Below, one piece after another: positions 1-9,875 of a stretch of 64,000 bases of DNA. The notes beneath the pieces are model-generated. The model did no database searches. It saw nothing but the letters and a program-made list of their open reading frames with translations, and was not told the DNA's origin. Position numbers and translations under genes: made by a program. The DNA lies in contig NC_071355.1 in NCBI RefSeq assembly GCF_943734655.1, positions 191,715,939-191,779,938 on the forward strand, in the 5' to 3' direction. The DNA is from Sabethes cyaneus (lineage: Eukaryota > Arthropoda > Insecta > Diptera > Culicidae). Position 1 is the stretch's first letter. Every line of letters starts with the position of its first letter.

Positions 1-3000
1 CCCGACTCCTAGGTTCTTCTCATTTGTCGCTTCTTCCTGTAAGGATGCTAGGACAGTCGTTGAGTTTGAGAGCCAGTTTCGCATTTCAAACCCTCCAACG
101 GCGTGGATGCGCTTCACGTCGTGTGCCAGCCTCACAGCTTCTTCCTCTGTTTCTACGCTGGCAAGCATGTCGTCCACGTAGTGTTTATTCACGATGGCGT
201 CGACGGCTTGCGGGTACTCGTGTTCAAACAGCTTTGCGTTGGTATTTTTGACGTATTGGGCAGTCGCAGGGGAGCAGCAGGCTCCAAATGTCATCACTTG
301 CATGATATATACGTCTGGCATACCTTTCGTCGATGTCTCTTTCCAGTAGAATAGCTGGCAGTACTGATCTTCCAATCTCATCGATACCTGGTGAAACATC
401 TCTCGTAAGTCTCCACATACTGCAACCCGAAACTCACGGAACTGGATTAGGACTGACAACAGAGACACCAGCTGGTCGGGTCCTTTCAGCAGGACTGAAT
501 TCAGGGAGATTCCTTGCACCGTAGCTGCTGCATCCCAAACTAGTCTCAGTTTACCCGGTTTGTTAGGGTTATAGACTGGGAACACTGGCAGATACCACTC
601 ACGCGGTCGACGGATCTTCAATTCAGCTTCGGTTAACTTACGGACGTACCCCTTTTGGACATACTCAACCATTTTTGCTCGTAGCGCACTCGTCAACACC
701 TCGTCTTTCTCCATTCGCCGCTCCAAACATTCCCATCTTTTACGAGCCATCGCTTTACTGTCCGGAAGCCGTACAGCTTCATACTTGAACAGAAGACCCG
801 TTTCGAATCGGCCTCCTTTACGTGTTGTTACCGCTTCCAAGATTTCCATAGCACGCTGATCTTCTACGGAAAGAAGCGGCTTGTCGGGCTTCGAGATACC
901 CATGCTATCGAGAGTGAAATAGCTTTTCATCGCTGCGTGTAGACTTTCGTCAGAACCTTCGTTACACTCGCATACTTGTACGGCATGGTAGCTGACGTGG
1001 CTGCCGAGGTGCTGATTCGACGAGCAGTTCCCGTACACGATCCATCCTAGACGCGATTTAACAGCTATCGGTTCAGAGGGCTTTCCCTCCCGACTCTTGA
1101 AGGCATGCCCCAGTTGCGCGTTGTCTAGTCCAATTAGAATTCGCGGACTGACCTCGGTGTAGGAATCGAAGGGAATCCCGGCCAGATGTTTATATCGATT
1201 TTGCAATTCGGATGCCACCAGAGTTTGTGGTCGGAGTCTCAGCTCCTGTATAGTCCGGACGTCTGCTAGTTGATACTTCTGGGATGTGTTTCTTACGGAA
1301 GAGATAGCCATGTCTACCTTGAGGGATTCGTTCTCCATTCTGCTGGCTCCACCAGTCCACTTCAAGCAGAGTGTTTTCTGCGACCCTTGCAATCCGAGTT
1401 CCTGCGCAAGTGAATGTTCCATAAGTGTGAGCTCGGATCCGTCGTCGATGAACGCGTAAGTTTCAACCATCTTCGAAGGACCGTAAAGAACCACTGGAAC
1501 AATCCGGAACAGTACATCGTTCGTCTGGGCTTGATGAACGTTACAGCTGGTACCGGTAGCGGCTTCCGCTTGGGAGAACCTTCTGGAGGCATCAGTTTTC
1601 TCAGAGTGTAGCAAGGGGTGGTGTAGGTAGATACATCCGTTGATTCCACATTTGTTTTGCTGTCTGCAGGTGCCATTATGCTTGCGGAGGCACTTACGAC
1701 ACAGTTTCGCTTCACGAATTACTGCCCACTTCGAATCATAACTCAGTTCGGTAAAACGTTTGCATTTTGCGAGCGACGGGCATGTACCCTTGCAGGCAAA
1801 GCAATCCTTCGGCGCTTCTCGCCCTTGGTCACGCGTATCTTTTATTTGATTCGCGGGAGCACCAGATCGATCGTTAGCTGTTTCAGAGTGAACGTTAATA
1901 AATGCGTCCTTTTTGCTGCTTCGGCTTCGCAAGGCATTGGTAGATGCCGACATAACTGCGCTTGCGTCCTCCGCCATGGAGTAAAGCCATTTACTGAAAT
2001 CCGCGAGATTCGGGGCTAGATTGCCTCGGGTGTATTTCGCCCAGTCTAGCCGCAATGTCGGTGGTAGTCTATCGACTAACTCGAACTTCAGTGAAGCATT
2101 GTACATGAAGTCCTGCACTCCGCATGCTTCTATCGTCGCTACCAGATTCTCAACCGTGAGTGCGAAGTTCACCAAACTCTCTAGCCGATCTATGTCCGGG
2201 GATGGCAGACAACGGATTTTGCTTATCGTTGCTTGGACAATTGTCTCCGGTCTACCATAAAGCATTTTCAGCGTAGCAAGCACTCCAGTCACGTTGGATG
2301 GGTGTAATAACCGGCATCTTACCGCCTCCAACGCCTTTCCTTTCAGGCACTTGCGTAAGCGCAACATGTTTTCCTCGTTGGAAAATCCACACATCTGCGT
2401 GGATGACGTGTACATTGAGAAAAACAGTGGCCAATCCTCTGGGTTTCCGGCGAACTCGGGCAGGTCCTTAGGTACCGCTTGTCTTGCGGCCAGCTGGCTA
2501 CGGTTGAGGACGCATATTGTCTCTTCCGCAGGAATCGGTTGATTTTCCAATACCGGGATCATTGGAGGGGATGGTCGCGGCGGAAGCTGTAGTCTTGACC
2601 TGGGCATTGGAGGCATGTTGTTAGTATCAGATGTTTGATGGTTTGGAGCGAGTGTTGGCCGTGCCTGTGGTGTAGAACGCTGTACAGGAGCGAAATCCGC
2701 TAACGTATTACGCAATCCTCTTTGCGAGCACTGTCGGTCGACGACAGCTGGCTGCACGTTGCACGCTGGGACCTCGCATTCTTCTTGCAACTCCTCTGCT
2801 ACGACTCCCGAGTCCTGTCCTGCTCCGACTTGCTCTGTGTCTTTGACCCACTGTGAAACTTTAGACATCTTCTCCAAATCTTCATCGTCCAGGTCCGTCG
2901 CACAATCGCTATCGTGTTCTTCCATAATTTTATACTTCTCGTCCAGAAACTTTTGCTCCAACTTTTTCTGCTCTTCGAGTTTCTGCAATCTCAAATCCTT

Positions 3001-3768
3001 CTTCCGCTGCTCACTTCGTTTGCTACTTTTCTTTCCGCATGACTTCGCATCGCCAGAGTCCTTCGGGAGTGGATTATCGACTTGAACCGTAGCATGAGTG
3101 GTTCCAGCTGGAGTTTCCTGTTCCACTGAACTACGCAAAGATGGACACACTGGGCAGAACCAACTGATTTCTGCTATACCTTCTGTCACTTCCACACACT
3201 CAAAATGAAACCATCTTCCGCAACCATCACACTGCACCATTCTACTGTTATTTCTATCTGAACACCACTCACAGCTAGTGTACCGATCCGCGCGCGCTTT
3301 TCGTACCGGATTGCGCCTAACAACGACTTTTCCGCGTATATTAGTGACCGAGTTGACTATCGATTTAGCAGTCGAAGCTACTTGCTTCGGAATTGTTCCT
3401 TTTTTAATGGCATTTACTTTATTGGCAACGTCAACATTTACCTGGAGGGTAGGGAGGGGATTTCCTGATTGTACCGGATCCTTCGAATAGTTAGTGACTA
3501 CTGCTGCAGTGCGCGGGGCGCCGTTTGCCTCATTCGTCATACCCAATGCATCGCTCGTCGCGACCGCTACTGCATTCGTTGCACTTGCAGCGACACTGGA
3601 GTTGTTGATAGAAGCAACTGCAGCTGTGTTGACTATCGAGATGGTTGTACTAGTCGGAATATTCGCTGATGAACCTGTCGTTGTTGCTCCGGCTTCCCGA
3701 CGATCAGCGAAAGTTGCGACATCAGATCCTCCTTTGCCCGATTCTGATTTTGACCTTTTGCCGGACAT
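1..3768 (-). CDS. BEL/Pao LTR retrotransposon gag-pol polyprotein with PHD finger (runs off left edge)
   Basis: One frame is open for 1256 codons from the ATG at 3768 to the window edge; I checked most of it codon by codon and found no stop. An in-frame stop lies upstream near 3874, so this ATG is the first available. Order of parts: a Ser/Ala/Thr-rich N-terminus, then a C4HC3 PHD-type finger at about residues 166-207. A Lys/Glu-rich coiled-coil-like stretch and a gag region ending in Cys/His-rich motifs follow. An aspartic protease core DDGS sits near residues 775-778, and a reverse transcriptase has its catalytic YVDD at 1197-1200. Protease before RT with this gag type is characteristic of BEL/Pao. 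The rest of RT, RNase H, integrase and the 3' LTR would lie to the left. It could be an intact element; that cannot be judged from this end alone. Confidence 0.92.
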   Translation of the reverse strand, partial: MSGKRSKSESGKGGSDVATFADRREAGATTTGSSANIPTSTTISIVNTAAVASINNSSVAASATNAVAVATSDALGMTNEANGAPRTAAVVTNYSKDPVQSGNPLPTLQVNVDVANKVNAIKKGTIPKQVASTAKSIVNSVTNIRGKVVVRRNPVRKARADRYTSCEWCSDRNNSRMVQCDGCGRWFHFECVEVTEGIAEISWFCPVCPSLRSSVEQETPAGTTHATVQVDNPLPKDSGDAKSCGKKSSKRSEQRKKDLRLQKLEEQKKLEQKFLDEKYKIMEEHDSDCATDLDDEDLEKMSKVSQWVKDTEQVGAGQDSGVVAEELQEECEVPACNVQPAVVDRQCSQRGLRNTLADFAPVQRSTPQARPTLAPNHQTSDTNNMPPMPRSRLQLPPRPSPPMIPVLENQPIPAEETICVLNRSQLAARQAVPKDLPEFAGNPEDWPLFFSMYTSSTQMCGFSNEENMLRLRKCLKGKALEAVRCRLLHPSNVTGVLATLKMLYGRPETIVQATISKIRCLPSPDIDRLESLVNFALTVENLVATIEACGVQDFMYNASLKFELVDRLPPTLRLDWAKYTRGNLAPNLADFSKWLYSMAEDASAVMSASTNALRSRSSKKDAFINVHSETANDRSGAPANQIKDTRDQGREAPKDCFACKGTCPSLAKCKRFTELSYDSKWAVIREAKLCRKCLRKHNGTCRQQNKCGINGCIYLHHPLLHSEKTDASRRFSQAEAATGTSCNVHQAQTNDVLFRIVPVVLYGPSKMVETYAFIDDGSELTLMEHSLAQELGLQGSQKTLCLKWTGGASRMENESLKVDMAISSVRNTSQKYQLADVRTIQELRLRPQTLVASELQNRYKHLAGIPFDSYTEVSPRILIGLDNAQLGHAFKSREGKPSEPIAVKSRLGWIVYGNCSSNQHLGSHVSYHAVQVCECNEGSDESLHAAMKSYFTLDSMGISKPDKPLLSVEDQRAMEILEAVTTRKGGRFETGLLFKYEAVRLPDSKAMARKRWECLERRMEKDEVLTSALRAKMVEYVQKGYVRKLTEAELKIRRPREWYLPVFPVYNPNKPGKLRLVWDAAATVQGISLNSVLLKGPDQLVSLLSVLIQFREFRVAVCGDLREMFHQVSMRLEDQYCQLFYWKETSTKGMPDVYIMQVMTFGACCSPATAQYVKNTNAKLFEHEYPQAVDAIVNKHYVDDMLASVETEEEAVRLAHDVKRIHAVGGFEMRNWLSNSTTVLASLQEEATNEKNLGVG

Positions 3769-3959
3769 CTCACAGTTCGCCACAAAAGAATTTTGTAAGA
3801 TGTTGTGCGGTAATAAAACGAATCCTGATTTTGTGAATTTACTCCAGCATGTATTCCAAAGTGTAGAGAATAATTACAAAATTCCTGAGAATCGTGGACA
3901 ATTAGATTAGGTAAACTAATGCTATATTATAACTCACTTTTGGTGATTCGTTACCGCGA

Positions 3960-4357
3960 TGTATGATGTTGCATGAACGGGTAACTTTTATAACTTTTTA
4001 GCCTAATTCATTTAAGTAAGTTTAGATAAGGGTATATCAATAAGTATAGTTTAAGTATCACTAGTTATAATGATTTCTCACCTTAGGCAAATTTTAGTTA
4101 TTTATAAGTTAACCAATAAGTAGTTTAAGAATAATCAATACCTCCACGAGGCTAGCAAATAAACTGTAAACAAATGTAATTTCACTTATTTTTCACATAT
4201 TAGCATGTAAGATGATAGTTTTATAAGTACCTAGTAGTTTATAGATCTAAGCAGCGCAAGTTAAGTAGATTTTAAGATGTTTGCCACTTAGTTATATAAT
4301 TTTAGATAAGCAAAAATATAGATATAAGTATAAACGGCCCTATCGCTTTCGATCACA
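3960..4357 (-). repeat. candidate 5' LTR of the BEL/Pao element
   Basis: This AT-rich 398-bp stretch lies just upstream of the gag start. On the minus strand it begins TGTGATC and ends CATACA, so it has the TG...CA form of an LTR. About 190 bp separate it from the gag ATG. I could not identify a primer binding site, and the partner LTR is outside the window, so the boundaries are a guess. Confidence 0.35.
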
Positions 4358-4383
4358 TGTACGGTTTTTTCTATTGTTCCCGA

Positions 4384-4548
4384 CTATTGACGTTTCTCTG
4401 CTTTGGTGACTTTCGTTTGACCATTAGCTCCATCGACGATCCCTTCATTGGGGCATGGGTGTAGCTGAGTTGACGCATGAGCGTTAGTAGCAATAGGAGC
4501 ATTGGGGCTCGGCGGATCATTGGACGTGGCGGGATCAACATAAGCCAT
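4384..4548 (-). other. 54-codon open frame of unknown meaning upstream of the BEL element
   Basis: A frame from ATG (4548) to TAG (4384) encodes a Pro/Ala/Asn/Thr-rich peptide that begins MAYVDPATSNDPP. It has the same strand as the BEL polyprotein but lies outside the candidate LTR. I recognise no domain. It may be the start of another gag-like gene, a fragment, or chance. The rest of 4358-4948 is AT-rich and shows no gene. Confidence 0.2.
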
Positions 4549-4948
4549 TCTCACCAAAAACCTCCAGATGGACTATAATCAACACCCGGAAACTATCTAT
4601 CCCGAATATCCCCAGTACCAAAAAACAGTTACATATATAAATGTTCAATTATGCTTGGAGAAAACGGCGCGACACGTGTGCCACAAATATTTCTTTTGAA
4701 CAACGGTATCCGGTAATTTTGAGTTGTTTATATAACATGACAAAGAAAATCAAGCAGCAGTACCATGAACAATCAGGATAAGGAAACAAAGAAACTGTAC
4801 TCCATGGAATGCGCAAAAAGTTTTAATTTCCCAATTTACGCATTATACGATTTCACGAATGGTCGCAGCACGCGTTTAGCGCACGCGTGTACCGGATGAC
4901 TCCAAAGATGATCCCATTAACGGGTGACAACTAAAATTTTGGAATAAA

Positions 4949-5300
4949 ATGACGTCGAAACAAGAAGCATTTTGAAAGCTCGTTGTACACTTCTACGAAC
5001 TGCCACAGAAATCTTGGCAAAAAGTATACGGTACAACATTTAAAAAGCGAATATGTTGCGGCTTCGACTGTTTACCATATCCTAAGATGCCCAACAACTA
5101 TTCGCAAGCAAGGTAGTGGAAGACCAGCCAAAATTATGGACGCAGAAGACACATTCCAGCGTTTGGTTAGTGTCATCACAATCACAACAAGTTGCACTGG
5201 GAAAAGGATTGTTCAGTTCGGTTGGTATAATTATTTAAACACGATCAGACTAAGAAAAGAGGTGCTTTCGAGTTGCGTGGAACCGATAAAAATCAAATAA
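4949..5300 (+). pseudogene. Tc1/mariner-type transposase N-terminal relic
   Basis: The translated region starts at an ATG at 4949 and meets a stop after seven codons. A shifted frame then reads a helix-turn-helix-like stretch ending in RKQGSGRPAKIMD. A paired DNA-binding region ending in a GRP motif is typical of Tc1/mariner transposases. No catalytic domain follows. It is a decayed fragment and may come from the same family as the DD37E relic at the right edge of the window. Confidence 0.55.
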
Positions 5301-6175
5301 ATCGAGAATATACTGAACAATTAGACAGCCAACCACCCAACTGCCCCCGCATAGGTGGACCTTCAGCATCGCAAGCTGCAGTCTGTATAAGAATTCTACA
5401 TATAAGGTAAAGTGGTGCAGAACGCACCGCTTAAGCAAAACATCATTTTGCAGAGCAACGGTATGTTTGTTCCACGTTTTCAACCTCTAGAAGACTTTGG
5501 GATCTTTTTTACACTTACTCCTGGTGAAATTTCCTAAGAAAAACCAGTATTTTTTGTTATTTTGGACGATTTTTAGCAAGTGTCAAAAACATTATGTGGG
5601 GCAAAATACCAAAACCCGTGGGAAAAACGCACCAAGTTTGCCCAGCCAGGCGTTAAACGCAACCAGTAAATTTACATATAATCACGTGTTGTATTAAACT
5701 CCTAAAACTAGACTTCCAAAATGGTGAAAGCGTTTGTTATAGCGTTTGTCCATACGAAAAATAGATGCCAGAAAAAATAAAATTTTGTCTTTTTTTTTCT
5801 TTTTTCTCAAGCTGTGTTTTGCTTACGAAACTCAAAAGTTATAAAAGTCTTTGCCAAGCTACTACCAACAAAACAAAAAAAAAGTTTGTTCCAATACGTT
5901 GTGTAGTTTCTGAGAAAAAGGTATATAAAGTTCATCATGGTTTTCCAGGAGCGGCGTTTTATTCCGCCGAAGTTGTTCCACGCCGCACTGTAATACTTAT
6001 ATGTACAATAGTTTTTCGACCACTTTCCGTAGTCGGATCATTACAAATTTAATATCAAAATAAGCGGAAAAGACTGTAGAATCAAAATCTGAAATAAAAA
6101 AATAGTGATTTTTTCAAAATTATTAGTCGTTTATGTCCCCTTAACACGGTTTCCATTAACGCGGTCCCTATTAAT
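5301..6175. other. AT-rich noncoding stretch
   Basis: No convincing coding frame is visible. The sequence is T-rich, with low-complexity runs near 5780-5900. It is probably the interior of a decayed DNA transposon, because a pogo-like terminus follows at its right end. Confidence 0.4.
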
Positions 6176-6197
6176 GTCCTTATTCGGGGGATTACTG
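6176..6197 (-). repeat. terminus of a pogo/Tc1-like element
   Basis: Read on the minus strand this begins CAGTAATCCCCCGAATAAGG and is followed outward by TA. That matches the CAG-type end and TA target of pogo-like elements. It interrupts the RTE-like 5' UTR fragment at 6200-6236. The opposite end was not found, so the left boundary is unknown. Confidence 0.45.
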
Positions 6198-6199
6198 TA

Positions 6200-6236
6200 C
6201 TACGGTACCGGGGTGCGATACCTACATCCCGCTACG
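6200..6236 (-). repeat. RTE-like 5' UTR fragment, distal piece (copy A2)
   Basis: On the minus strand this continues the 5' UTR sequence found at 9648-9875. Together they align with the 5' UTR of the RTE-like element starting at 6321 on the plus strand (shared GCGGGATGTA and ACCCCGGT). The hAT-like insertion at 6245-9639 separates the two pieces. Confidence 0.75.
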
Positions 6237-6320
6237 GGGTTCACCATTGGCGGAACTAGCGCTCATTTCTAGGGGGGCTATAGCCCCGGCATTTTTTTCG
6301 ACCATTTTATTGGTCGACCA

Positions 6321-9300
6321 GGGTATGAAATGGAAAGTGTTACCTGGAAGGAGCGTCAAACATAGCTCTGGTTCTCTCAAGCTCCCTCCTGGCGCCTCCA
6401 CGCAGATCTAAGTCAAATGAGGACGGTCGATGACCTTACCCGGAAATGCTTCATGTACTTACTGAAGCAGCTAAGCTAGAAGGTGCGAACTAGAGCGCCT
6501 GTTCTCCAGGTGAGAGGCGGCTCACACAACGGCCGTCTCGTAACGGGTGGCTGAATATGAAATGCTGTATCCCGCAAGCTATACTTAAGATAGCAGACCC
6601 ATCAGCGGGATGTAGCTATCACGACCCCGGTGAGATAGTATACCGAAAACTCAATTACCACGAACAACGAAGAAAGAATTTCAGGACGGAACAATCGGTA
6701 TAGGACACGGCAAGGGACAAGGAAACGATTAAGGGATAATGATTGGAAACTTGGTACCTGGAATGTCCGAACTCTCCATGAACCGGCAGGGGCTGGCTCG
6801 CTTGCTCGAGAACTGCATCAACTGCTGCATCAACTCGGAGTGAAGATCGCTGCTATTCAGGAAGTTCGGTGGCCAAATTCCGGAGAAAGGGAGTTCCGTG
6901 CAGTAGACCCTATTGCAGGCCCTATTCAAGTACCACATCTACTACAGTGGCGGTAAGAAAGCAGAACATGGAGTCGGTTTCGCAGTGTTGGGAAAACAAA
7001 AGCAACGAGTTATCCGGTGGAGGCCCGAAGATGACCGTATATGCGTATTGAGGATTAGGGGTAAATTCTTCAACTATAGCCTAATCAACTTATACGCACC
7101 GACAAATGATAAATCTGATGATGCTAAGGACGAGTTTTACGACAGGTTTGAGAGGACCTATGGAGAGTGCCCAAAACACGACGTGAAAATCATCATCGGA
7201 GATGCAAACGCGCAGATCGGGAGGGAGGAATTCTTCCGTCCAGTTATTAGAAGACATAGCCTTCATCTGTCGACCAATGATAACGGTCTGAGACTCATAA
7301 ATTTTGCCGCGGCCAGAGGAATGGGCATCTGTAGCACCGACTTTCCACGTCTGAATATTCGGAAACACACCTGGAGGCATCCAAATGGAGACTCTAGCTC
7401 TCAGATCAATCATGTCTTGATTGACGGTCGACACTTTTCGGATGTTATCGATGTACGGTCTTTTCGGGGAGCAAATATCGACTCTGACCACTATCTCGTA
7501 GTGAGTAAGATTCGCGCAAGGCTTTCGAACACGGTGAAAGCTCGCACCGAGTGGACGCTGCGTTTTAACATCCAGCGGTTAATGGCAGGCGGCGTAGCAG
7601 GGGAGTACGCCAGGAAGCTTGACCAACGAATCGCAGAACAGCAGGTAGAAGAAGAAGATATAAATGGGCTGTGGAAGAACATCCATGGTGCCATCGAATC
7701 AGCTGCGAGAGAGGTGGTAGGCACGACGCGTGGAAGACAGCGTAACAGCTGGTTTGATGCCGAATGCCAGAGAGTGACAGATGAAAAGAACCAGACCAGG
7801 AGTCGCATGCTCACTGCGGCAACGCGTCAAAACAGAGAGAGATACAGAGAGACTAGAGCTGCGGAAAAAAGAATCCATCGTGTAAACAATCGCGAGTACG
7901 ACGAGCACGTGCTCGCCGGCGCAGAGGAGCCAGGAATTTTGCCATGCCTGTGATGTACAATGATAGCGCTGGCAACCTGCTTACCGACAAAACGGCGGTA
8001 GCAGCCAGGTGGAAGGAGCACTTTCAGACACTGTTGAATGGAGAGGTAAATGCGGAGATCAGCAGGGACAGGATAGGAATTGTAAGCGATGGTCAAGCTG
8101 TGGAGCCACCAACACAGGAGGAGGTTAAAAAGGCAATCAGTGAGCTGAAAAACGGTAAGGCTGCTGGGAAAGACGGTATTCCGGCTGAACTTCTAAAAGC
8201 AGGGAACGAGGGGCTGTACGAAGTAATCCACCGGATCATGGTCAGGATCTGGGAGGAAGAACAAATGCAGTAGGAGTGGTTGGATGACCTCATTTGCCCA
8301 ATTTTCAAAAAGGGACATCGATTGGAGTGTAAAAACTATCGAGGAATTGCATTGCTGAATTCTGCCTACAAGGTGCTTTCCCGTATCCTGTTCTGCAGAC
8401 TGAGACCGTTAGTGGAGTCCTTCGTCGGCGAGTACCAAGCTGGTTTTCGTGAGGGTCGCTCCACGATCCCCCTGCGTCAGTTGCTAGACAAGTTCCGGGA
8501 GTACAACTTATAGACACGCCATCTGTTTGTGGACTTTAAAGCGGCGTACAATTCAGTTAAACGAAATGAGCTACGGCAGATAATACAAGAGTATGGTTTT
8601 CCGACGAAACTAGTTACGCTGATTCGTGCGACGATGGACGGATCCAAATAATGCGTTAGAATAGCGGGTGAGACCTCAGGCGCTTTCGTGACCTTAGATA
8701 GACTGAAGCCGGGGTGTGCACTCTCTAAGCTGCCTTGGAATGCCAATGCCTCAACATTGCCTTGGAAGGTGCATTACGAAGGGCAAACGTGGAAAGAAAT
8801 GGAACTATCATCACGAAATCTCACATGCTTCTTGGTTTTGCGGATGACGTCGATATCATCGGAATCAATCGTAGAGCAGTGGAAGAGACCTTCATGCCCT
8901 TTAAAAGGGAAGCGGCGAGATTGGGACTTACCGTTAACACCGTCAAAAAGAAGTACATGGTTGCTGGTAGGGAACGTGGAAGCCCAAGTGGTGTTGGTGC
9001 CGAGGTGGAGTTAGATGGGGAACGATACGTAGCCAGCTGAAGTCCCGTAGTTTGCAAATTCGCACAAAACTGGCGCTCTACAGAACACTAATCCTCCCGG
9101 TGGCCCTTTACGGACACGAATCATGGACGCTAAAGGAAGCTGATCGGCGAGTGTTTGGGGTTTCTAAGCGTAAAATTATGCGATCTATACTTGGTGGCAA
9201 AATGGAAAATGGAGTGTGGCGCAGACGCATGAATCACGAGCTGTACCAAGTATAAAATATGCTGATATAGTGAAGGTAGTGCAATGTGGTAGCCTGTGGT

Positions 9301-9550
9301 GGGCTGGACACGTGGCCATAATGCCCGATGAAAGAGTAGCCAAAACTATTTGCAGCAGAAAACCAGGAAGAGGCCGTACACTCCGAGGCACACCTCGCAC
9401 GAGGTGGGTTGTGCTGTCGAAGACGATGCACGTTCAGCTGGTGTTCGTGGGGATTGGAGAACGGCAGCCCAGGACCGACGGTTCTGAAGGACCATAATTC
9501 GTTCGGCGCAGGATCGGAAACGGACCGTTGCCACTAAAGTAAAGTAAATG
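6321..9550 (+). mobile_element. RTE-like non-LTR retrotransposon, near full length, decayed (copy A1)
   Basis: The element runs from a 5' UTR of about 400 bp, through endonuclease and reverse transcriptase, to an AAAGT-repeat tail near 9534-9548. Flanking near-identical 11-mers TTGGTCGACCA (6310-6320) and TTGGTCGGCCA (9551-9561) look like its target duplication. It lies inside the hAT-like element. The RTE assignment rests on the endonuclease-RT layout, the NDNG...DSDHYLV endonuclease motifs and the C-terminal RWAGHV motif known in RTE/BovB-like elements. Another related clade, such as Loner, is possible. Confidence 0.75.
6738..9480 (+). pseudogene. RTE-like endonuclease-reverse transcriptase, disrupted
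   Basis: The apurinic-like endonuclease starts with LGTWNVRTLHEP near 6750. It changes frame near 6910 and continues to about 7950, with NDNG and DSDHYL motifs. A further shift leads to the RT. It begins near 8096 with KAAGKDGIPAEL and has a stop near 8270. Its fingers and palm (YQAGFREGRS) follow to 8513. The catalytic FADDVDI lies near 8833, and a C-terminal RMNHEL-type segment near 9222. At least five frameshifts or stops break the frame, so no functional protein is expected. Confidence 0.85.
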
Positions 9551-9647
9551 TTGGTCGGCCAAGTCAATTTTTCTAGGGATAGCTGAATCACTCCTAGGAG
9601 GGGTTTAGCACCCCTAGCCCCCCTCTAGTTCGGCCAATGGGGTTCAC

Positions 9648-9875
9648 TATCTTGGGTATAGATTTTGGGATACAGCGTTTCATATTCAACCGCCCGCACC
9701 GAGGCAGACGCTATACAAGTCGCCCCTCACCTGGGGGACAGGCGCTCAAGTTTGCACCTCCGTTATCGATCGTCATTTTAAACTTAGATCTTCGAGGAGG
9801 CTCTAGATGCAGAGTTATATTTCACGCTCCACCCAGGTAGCTCTCCCTATTTCATACTTCAACCCATTCCTCTTA
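9648..9875 (-). repeat. RTE-like 5' UTR fragment, proximal piece (copy A2)
   Basis: The minus strand matches the A1 5' UTR (6321-6600), including GGGTATGAAAT-like, GATCTAAGT and ATGAAACGCTGTATCCC segments. It is the older host copy into which the hAT-like element inserted. Confidence 0.8.

Larger units (their letters stand above)
6245..9639. mobile_element. hAT-like TIR element carrying a nested RTE-like retrotransposon
   Basis: The ends are imperfect inverted repeats beginning CATTGGCGGAACTAG and CATTGGCCGAACTAG. They are flanked by the exact 8-bp direct repeat GGGTTCAC at 6237-6244 and 9640-9647. An 8-bp target duplication with CA-starting ends suggests the hAT superfamily. The flanks rejoin into a continuous RTE-like 5' UTR that matches copy A1 base for base in length at the junction. 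Apart from the nested retroelement the element keeps only about 165 bp of its own sequence, so it is nonautonomous. No transposase is seen. Confidence 0.8.

Noticed and set aside
3494..3910. Plus-strand 138-codon frame
   Set aside because: Mostly antisense to the BEL gag start, with no recognised domain; treated as a shadow.
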